Shown here piece by piece: positions 56,921 through 64,000 of a stretch of 64,000 nucleotides of DNA. The translations under genes were made by a program, and so were the position numbers. The DNA comes from Gavia stellata. Lineage: Eukaryota > Chordata > Aves > Gaviiformes > Gaviidae. The first letter of the stretch is position 1. The number at the start of each line of letters is the position of its first letter. The notes below the pieces were generated by a model that was not told the origin of the DNA, searched no databases, and saw only the letters and a program-made list of their open reading frames with translations. The stretch spans positions 186,001 through 250,000 of the forward strand of contig NC_082637.1 in assembly GCF_030936135.1 (NCBI RefSeq). The letters are read 5' to 3'.

Positions 56921-58029
56921 TATTGGGTTTGTGTAGCAAGGTTTTGGTAGCGGCAGGGCGGGGGGGGGGGCGGAGCTACAGGCGTGGCTTTTGTAAGAAG
57001 CTGCGAGAAGCTTCCCCTATGTCTGATAGAGCCAATGTCAGCTGGCTGCAAGATGGACCTGCTGCTGGCCAAGGCCAAGCCAATTAGCAATGGTGGTAGC
57101 GCCTCTGCGATAACATATTTAAGAAGGGGGAAAAACAACTGCGCAACAGCAGCCGGAGAAGAGAGGAGTGAGAATACGTGAGAGAAACAACCCTGCAGAC
57201 ACCACGGTCAGTGAAGAAGGAGGGGAGGAGGTGCTCCAGGCACCGGAGCAGAGATTCCCCTGCAGCCTGTGGTGAAGACCACGGTGAGGCAGGCTGTCCC
57301 CCTGCAGCCCATGGAGGTCCATGGGGGAGCAGGTATCTACCTGCAGCCCCTGAAGAACCCCACGCCGGAGCAGGTGGATGCCCAAAGGAGGCTGCAACCC
57401 TGTGGGAAGCCCATGCTGGAGCAAGCTCCTGGCAGGACCTGTGGACCTGTGGAGAGAGGAGTCCATGCTGGAGCAGTCTGTTCCTGAAGGACTGCACCTC
57501 ATGGAAAGGACCCACGCTGGAGCAGTTTGTGAAGAACTGTAGCCTGTGGGAAAGACCCATGCTGGAGAAGTTCATGGAGGACTGTCTCCTGTGGGAAGGA
57601 GCCCAGGCTGGAGCAGCGGAAGAGTGTGAGGAGTCCTCCCCCTAAGGAGGAAGGAGTGGCAGAAACAATATGTGATGAACTGACCGCAACTCCCATTCCC
57701 TGTCCCCCTGCGCCACTGTCGGGGAGGAGGTAGAGAAAATCGGGAGTGAAGTTGAGCCTGGGAAGAAGGAAGGGGGTGGGTGGAAGGTGTTTTTAAGATT
57801 TGGTTTTATTTCTCATTACCCTACTCTGATTTAATTGGTAATAAATTAAACTAATTTCCCCAAGTCAAGTCTGTTTTGCCAGTGACGGTAATTGCTGAGT
57901 GATCTCCCTGTCCTTATCTCGACTTGTAAGCCTTTCATTATATTTTCTCTCCTCCGTCCAGCTGAGGACAGGGAGTGATGGAGCGGCTTTGGTGGGCACC
58001 TGGCGTCCAGCCAGGGTCAACCCACCACA
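56921..58029 (+). mobile_element. solo LTR inserted in a CR1, ~1.1 kb
   Basis: It begins TATTGGGTTTGTGTAGCAAG (the usual TG start appears changed to TA) and ends AACCCACCACA. Promoter signals are CCAAT near 57079-57083 and ACATATTTAAG near 57113. A poly(A) signal AATAAA lies at 57840-57845. The middle carries 5-6 tandem copies of a ~50 bp motif around GCTGGAGCAG (57360-57625). It is a familiar high-copy bird LTR in my memory, probably ERV-L-like, but I cannot name it surely. No internal retroviral genes are present. Confidence 0.8.
57360..57625 (+). repeat. ~50 bp tandem repeat inside the LTR
   Basis: GCYGGAGCAG-like words lie at about 57364, 57414, 57467, 57512, 57560 and 57608, with GTGGGAAG or ATGGAAAG between them. 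This gives a step of 45-53 bp. Confidence 0.75.
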
Positions 58030-58985
58030 GCGGACGGTCACAAGTGGTGTTTCCCAGGGCTCAGTATTGGGGACAGTTTTGTTTAATATCTTTATCAATG
58101 ATCTGGATGAGGGGATCGACTGCACCCACAGTAAGTTTGTGGATGACAGCAAGTTGGGCGGGAGTGTTGATCTGCTCGAGGGTAGGAAGGCTCTACAGGC
58201 TGGATTGATGGGCCAAGGCCAATGGTATGAGGTTCAACAAAGCTAAGTGCCAAGTCCTGCACTTCGGTCACAACAACCCCATGCAATGCCACAGGCTTGG
58301 GGAAGAGTGGCTGGAAAGCTGCCTGGCAGAAAAGGACCTGGGGGTGACCTGACTATGAGCTAGCAGTGTGCCCAGGTGGCCAAGAAGGCCAACGACATCC
58401 TGGCCTGTAGCAGAAACAGTGTGGCCAGCAGGAGCAGGGAGGTGATCATGCCTCTGTACTCGGCTCTGGTGAGGCCGCACCTCGAATCCTGTGTTCAGTT
58501 TTGGGCCCCTCACTATAAGAAAGACATTAAGGTGCTGGAGCGTAGTCCAAAGAAGAGCAAAGAAGCTGGTGAAGGATCTAGAGAACAAGTCTTATGAGGA
58601 GCAGCTGAGGGAACTGGGGTTGTTCAGTCTGGAGAAGAGGAGGCTGAGGGGAGACCTTATTGCTTTCTACAACTACGTGGGTGTCAGTCTCCTTTCCCAA
58701 GTAACGAGTGTTACGATGAGAAGAAACAGCCTCAAGTTGTGCCAGGGGAGGCTTATATGGGATATTAGGAAAAATTTTTTCACCAAAAGAGTTGTCAAAC
58801 ATTGGAACAGGCTGCCCAGGGAAGTGGTTGAGTCACCATCCCTGGAGGTATTTATAAGATGTGTAGACGTAGTGCTTAGGGACATGGTTTAGTGGTGGAC
58901 TTGGCAGTTTAGGTTTATGGTTGGACTCAATGATCTCAAGGGTCTTTTCCAACCTAAATGATTCTACAACGATTCTATGATGGAA
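58030..58985 (+). mobile_element. CR1 LINE, right half of the split copy
   Basis: It resumes ORF2 at [12 protein letters not shown] and carries the catalytic box as FVDD (58136-58147). It then runs through frameshifted C-terminal segments, including an intact last frame 58491-58892 ([16 protein letters not shown] ... [15 protein letters not shown]). The 3' UTR ends near 58985 with decayed octamers (GATTCTACAACGATTCTATGA). It is not active, since the frame is broken at about 58200 and 58340 and by the LTR. Confidence 0.93.
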
Positions 58986-59344
58986 TATTTCTGTTTTGTA
59001 AAATGTGCAACTATGGTTCACTACCAACTTCAAGTCAGTAGCAAAAATTGCATGGATTTTAGTGGAAGTGTACTCTGATCCACGGTAATTTTTTATGTTG
59101 CTTGCAAGTATTGATATTGGAAAGTTGTTGGGAGCTTTCCATCCAAAAGTAAGTAGGTTAATGCTGTAACTAATGTTAAGAACTACATTTTGCCAGTTGT
59201 TAATCATAGGAACTCTTTTCCTCTGAATTTTAAGGAGTCTGCTAGTGATCTAAGCATAAGGAAGGATGTGGAAGCCACAGATTGCAAAAGCACTCTCCTG
59301 TTTAATCTGGGAAGAGAGAATGTAAATTATTATTCACATGGTAG
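58986..59344. other. non-coding spacer between CR1 copies
   Basis: This is AT-rich DNA with no recognised feature. Confidence 0.45.
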
Positions 59345-59640
59345 AGACGAAAGACCATCTCCCTTGACCTGCTAGCGACACTCTTCCTAATACTGCCCAG
59401 GATGTTGTTGGACACCTTTGCTGCGAGGGTGCAATTGCTGTTTCATGTCCAGCGTGTTGTCCATCAGGACCCCAAGGTCCTTCTCTGCAGAGCTGCTTTC
59501 CATCTGGTTGCACCCCAGACTCTCCTGCTACATGTGGTTATTCCTCACCAGGCACAGGACTTTGCATTTCTCTTTGTTGAACTTCACGAGATTCCTGCTG
59601 GCCCATTTCTCCAGCCTGTCCAGGTCCCTCTAGAAACAGA
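59345..59640 (-). mobile_element. CR1 LINE fragment, ORF2 middle
   Basis: On the minus strand it reads the thumb-side segment of CR1 ORF2 (KFNKEKCKVLCLV, AEKDLGVLMDN, LDMKQQLHP), with stops. Both ends are truncated and the orientation is opposite to the neighbouring CR1. Confidence 0.88.
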
Positions 59641-62600
59641 CCCACTGTTGCAACCCAGGCCTAAGAAACAGGTCCACTTTCTTCTTACTTATTCTAGGTG
59701 CAATAGGGCTAAGAATGGAAATGGGAGTGTGTATGGGGTAAATAGTGAAACTTCAGTTGTTCGTGATACTCCATATTCTGAATATTTAAAGCCTTAGCTG
59801 TGCTGAGTGTTGCCTTTTTGATTGAGTAATCCATGAGGTTTGTTTCTGTTCTTGGGTTGGATAGACAAAACCTTTTAATCAGGAGAAAAGGCTGAAAAAG
59901 CCATGAGAAAAATGCTTATAGAAAAAAAGCAGTCTGTGATTTTCCTTTTTCAAGAAAACTAAGTATTTTGAAGAATTCTGTTCTGCCTTTGCACAGCCAT
60001 GCATAAAAAGCTTGTCAGGACCACGGGTCTATTATTTTCAAGCATTACAATAGCCACTGACAGAGAGTAAATGAAACATGTGCATGTTTTCTTTGCAAAG
60101 TCTTCAAATACTTGCACCCCCAAATTAAAAATTTCATTTTGGAAAGCTGGTGCATGATTAAAGCCTGGCTGTTGGAGTGTCTGTGGCAGCTTGGAGGTGA
60201 ACTGAGGGCTCGTCTAATGGATAAAACAAATTATTTTTGTGTTTGAACAAATACAGATAATGCTGGCATGTACTTTCCTTACCACGGGTCTAGACTGCAA
60301 CAAGCAGGAAACTCTGCAGAGAAATAGGTGATGTTGCTGAAGGATGGTGAAAAAAGGAGAGGAGGGCCATCAACTACCAAGCCATTTGATGCAAGATTCA
60401 TCTTAAATGAAGGTACGTGTGATAGGGATGTCTGCTTCAGACCTAGCTTGCTCTACCACTGATATGAGGACACCGGTACTTCTATACTAGTTTGTTTGAT
60501 GTCTTTTAGGCATCCACTTGAGATGAGCTGACCCTTGCCCTTTTTAGTAATCACTTCTCTGCCCTAGCTATACAAGGAGCCCAGGATGGTCGTAGCAGAG
60601 GTACATGCCTATCCTGCAGATGTAGCTGTCTAAAAAGTGAGCTGAGATTAATCTACCATGTAACCATAGACAAGGCACTTACTACCTACTTTAGGTTATG
60701 ACCACACTCCAAAACTGTGACATGTGATGGGGTCATGTCCTCAACTAACAGTTATACCGGCCCACCTTCCCATGTATGTGCAATTTTAACCTGCAAAAAC
60801 CTCTTTTGCTAAGTTTACTGATGGTTTATGCTGTTGAAGAAGATGGCTTACACGCATTGGCAAGAGTCCTTTGTGCTGGTATAAATTGTGCATAGTATTG
60901 TGCATTCTATAGAGAAATTGGGAGTGCAATACCTTTGCAGATTTGGTATGGTGATAAATAGGTCCACGTTAACAGAACATTATACAAACCGCAACGTATA
61001 CTTGTAGAACTAGTGTGCTGAGAGACATCTCTGGCAGAGATTATATTTTCTGAGATAGAAGCTATCTCGGTGAGACCACAGTGATCTTGACAGTAGGCAC
61101 TGCAACCAACGTGGACTTCAATGAAGACTTTTCATGCAGTCTGCACTGCTGGGGGGCTTCCCAGAATAGCTACATGGTTACACATGAGTTCACATGTATG
61201 GGTCAAACTTCCTTGGCGTTAATCCAACCTCCTTTGCACCGAGAGGGATGAGAGTTTAACAGGGTAAGTGCAAGGGCCACAAAGGGAAGAGATGAAGAAA
61301 ACTGGTAATTCTCTGGTTTTTACATCCAATATTTTAAAGTTTGATATCCCTAGACTTTCTACCACTTAGCCAATGTATGTTTAAAATATATATTTATACA
61401 CGTGCAAGTTTGTATGTGTGCATACACATATGCACGTACAATTTGATTAATTCATTTTCTTCTTCAGCTGAGGGAAACGAGTAGCTGAACTGAGATAGTT
61501 ATTGCAGTATAGAGGAGCCATTCAGTACAGAGTGATCATCCAAACTAAGTGGAGTTTTCCTTTTTGACAGTATGGTAATTAAGAAATAATCATATGGTGA
61601 TCTTGGAAATCCTGTTCCTTGACTATGGACTGCTGTCAAGTACTCTGGAGTTTTGCATGCTCTGTGACAATTATGAAACAACTATGAAGTATTATATAAA
61701 AAAAGGGGCACAATCAGTGAAATGACAGAAGAGTTGATAGCAAGAATGATATATGCAAAAGCAGCTGCATCATGTTCTATTTTACCTACGACTAAGTTGA
61801 GACAATTTAACATAACATCATAAAGTTATGCAGTACAGCGTCTGCTCTCTTAAATCACATATTGCTTCTATGCTAGTGCCTCTAAGTGGCAGAATTTCAG
61901 ACCTGCTTATGTGTGTGGGTGAGTGAGTAACAGATTTTTTTCAAGGTTAGTGCTTTTGGTTTTCTAGTCTCTTTCAGCATGTTTCAGTTATTTTATTGGC
62001 ACGGTAAGTTCCAATATTACTGCCAAATGTATGAATTAGGCAGGATGGGGCTTCATGCTGTTCTGTTTGAATCTCTGACGCATACGCCATTTTATCCTCC
62101 TGAAGTAATTGCAGCATACTGTATTGCTCTTGTGTTCTAGAATTTTACCTGAAAAATTACTTTCTAGATCTTTAAAGAACAGAACAACAGCTGAGTTTTC
62201 TGTTTCTAGTTAGCTGCCAAGAAGAGACTCCCAATTCCCTTAACATCTTCCGCAGATGTACTCTAAAAAACCAAAATATATTCTTAGATATATTTTAGAA
62301 TATAGTTGGATGGAAGACACTATAGAAAACAAAACATGAAGTACTTCTTTCTCTGTATTAACAAGTACTAACTTATGAAGAATACTCAAGATACTTACGT
62401 AATTTCTTCTAAAATTTATCTCACAAATATTTTGCTTGTGTGTCTCATCCGATCAATATGTTTGCCTAATGCTTTGTGTAACTGAGAAAGAGAATGTACC
62501 TTTCCCAGGGAATATGTAAGGTTTTACTTTCATCCATGCTGAAGTACATGTGTGTCATTTTAAAAAAAGAACTTAATCTCTCCTGAATGACCCCAGGATC

Positions 62601-63259
62601 ATCCTCTTCTTTAGCAGGCTCTGAACCTACTTACTGACTCTTAAATTGCTCATACTCACAGATTAGGTAAGAGGAAAAGAAGAGATGTCAGAAACAAATG
62701 GATATGAAAAAAGTAGAACAAAACACCAGGGTGGAAAGAAACCGAAAAAACCCCACCCCTGATAATTATTTTCTTCTGGAATGAGGCTGTAAGACAGAGC
62801 AATAGATTGTATTTAAGAATGAAGAAGGAAGTTCTAACTGTTGGTTCAGTCATCGATTTAACAGGGGCACACTCTAGCCAGGTAGACTGCCGCTCCGGTG
62901 AAACAAAGCCGACACCTGCCCCTGCTCTGCGATGCTGCACGCTGACAAAACACACACCCGTATTTCTCACCTTTATACATCTGACCCTCTCTGAAGCAGT
63001 GTCCGGATCGCTAACCAACTTTCACCACTGTCAGTTCACATAATCGAGGGCACGAGTGTCACCAAAGGTTTGCTTTGCTCACTTCCACAGAAGAAGGTTG
63101 GTCTCCTATGTTGTGAGAAACGGTATCATTTTTTCTGCAGGATTTCCGACTATTCTAAAAATGAACAGATGGAGCCTGCGTAAGTGGGATCTTTGCTAAG
63201 GAAGTAATATTGAGGGGAACAAACAGGTTATTTACCCGTGAAACACTCTGCAGACTGTT
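59641..63259. other. non-coding stretch upstream of the last CpG island
   Basis: I see no gene. A nested inverted repeat lies at 61396-61440: inner TGTATG/CATACA, outer ACGTGCA/TGCACGT. Confidence 0.5.
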
Positions 63260-64000
63260 AGTCGTACGCAGCTGTGCAAGAGGCCGCGGTACGAGGGAGA
63301 ACGCACGGCAGCCGGAGGGTGCGCTGGGCCCCCGCTGCCAGCGGAGGAGAAGGCCGCGGCCCGCAGGGCCTTCCCACAGCCGCTCGCACCGCCGCGGCCC
63401 TGCGGAGCCCCGCGGGCACCCCCGAGGGGACGGGGAACGGCCTCGGCAGCGCCGCTCCCCCCGCGGCCGACACGGACCCGGGGCTGTTCGGAACCGCCAG
63501 CAGCCCGGCTCCCTCCCAGACGCCGAGTCTCGGGCTCTCCGGGACTCCTCCGTTCCCAGGGAAGAGCCATCCCGCGGGACCGCTGCAGCGTACGCCCTGC
63601 CGGCCGGAGCGCGGAGGCCCCCCCGGCGCGCGGGTGAGGGAGGGGGGAGGCGGAGGCCCGGCCCGCCCCGCCCAGAAGCGGCGCCCTCCCACCGCCCCTC
63701 AGAAGCGCCACGGCCAGCCGCTCCTCCCCGTGGCCCGCCGGCGGGGCGGGAGGCGCTGGCGCCCCCTTGGTGGGCTGGGGGCGAGGCCCAGCCGCCGGCG
63801 TCGGGGGGCGGCCCGAGCCGCGCCCGCCCCGCCCCGGCCCGGCGGCCGCGCCGCCTTGCCCTTTGCCCGGCCCCCGCGCTCGGCCAATCGGGCGGCGCCC
63901 TGTTGGCTGTGCCCGGCGTCCCGCAGCACGGTGCAAGATGGCGGCGCGCGCGCGGCGGGGTGGCCTGGTGGCGACCCTCCTCGCCGGAGCTTTGCTCGCC
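63260..64000 (+). promoter_or_regulatory. CpG island promoter of the right-edge gene
   Basis: This is dense CpG over the last 740 bp. GC boxes (GCCCGCCCCGCCCC) lie near 63821-63835 and a CCAAT box at 63884-63888. A YY1-type AAGATGGCGGC at 63935-63945 overlaps the start codon. No TATA box is needed for this class of promoter. Confidence 0.85.
63938..64000 (+). CDS. 5' end of a secreted or membrane protein gene (partial)
   Basis: An ATG at 63938 in a good context (CAAGATGG, A at -3, G at +4) opens a frame that is still open at the window edge. It begins MAARARRGGL, and a hydrophobic stretch rich in Leu, Ala and Val follows, which reads as an N-terminal signal peptide or anchor. With only 21 codons the protein cannot be identified. 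The housekeeping-type promoter (CpG, CCAAT, YY1 at the start) suggests a broadly expressed gene. Confidence 0.75.
   Translation, partial: MAARARRGGLVATLLAGALLA

Noticed and set aside
63232-63936. 234-codon reverse ORF in the last CpG island
   Set aside because: Gly/Ala/Pro/Arg-rich product of CpG-island composition opposite a clear forward promoter.

Overview
The window is nuclear DNA from a bird. The evidence is several CR1 LINE fragments, some ending in the CR1 octamer ATTCTRTG, two kinds of avian retroviral LTR, and GC-rich CpG-island promoters. I cannot fix the order from sequence alone. Most of the 64 kb is repeat or non-coding. Long ORFs in the GC-rich parts come mostly from composition.

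Layout. 1-6771 is a macrosatellite of a ~2052 bp unit (3.3 near-identical copies, open at the left edge). Each unit is built from degenerate ~75-80 bp sub-repeats carrying the hairpin CCCTGCTTACAGGG. It is followed by a decayed 46 bp minisatellite (about 7.3-7.93 kb), a CpG island (8.04-8.30 kb) and a clean 59 bp minisatellite (8.30-9.13 kb). 10.1-10.7 kb is a reverse CR1. 13.3-14.66 kb is the 5' end of a retrovirus: LTR, a primer-binding site fitting tRNA-Arg(CCU), leader, and the first codons of gag. 21.04-21.74 kb is a reverse solo LTR.

22.4-30 kb is the gene-bearing part. It holds a CpG island, a reverse exon of an axonemal dynein heavy chain, and a forward three-exon gene end (23.65-25.26 kb) with good splice sites and a poly(A) signal whose family I do not recognise. 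Its exons encode an acidic, Ala/Pro-rich protein with 28-residue repeats and an Arg-rich C-terminus. Next come a short tandem repeat related to the macrosatellite motif, a purine-rich ~80 bp minisatellite with an LTR fragment inside it, and a candidate reverse gene (29.37 to 28.11 kb) under a CpG island with a strong CTCF-like motif. 32.3-32.96 kb holds another degenerate repeat built on CCAGCNACTGG.

From about 33 kb rightward the DNA is AT-richer, with almost no tandem arrays and no gene until the right edge. It holds CR1 fragments (38.5, 46.2, 50.8, 56.7, 58.0 and 59.3 kb). One CR1 is split by a 1.1 kb LTR at 56.92-58.03 kb. Two stretches look like conserved non-coding DNA. At 63.26-64.0 kb a CpG island drives a new forward gene, of which only the first 21 codons (a likely signal peptide) lie inside the window.

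The best candidates for something undescribed are the hairpin-based macrosatellite with compensatory changes in its arms, its relic beside the gene at 25.9 kb, and the unrecognised three-exon gene next to a dynein exon.
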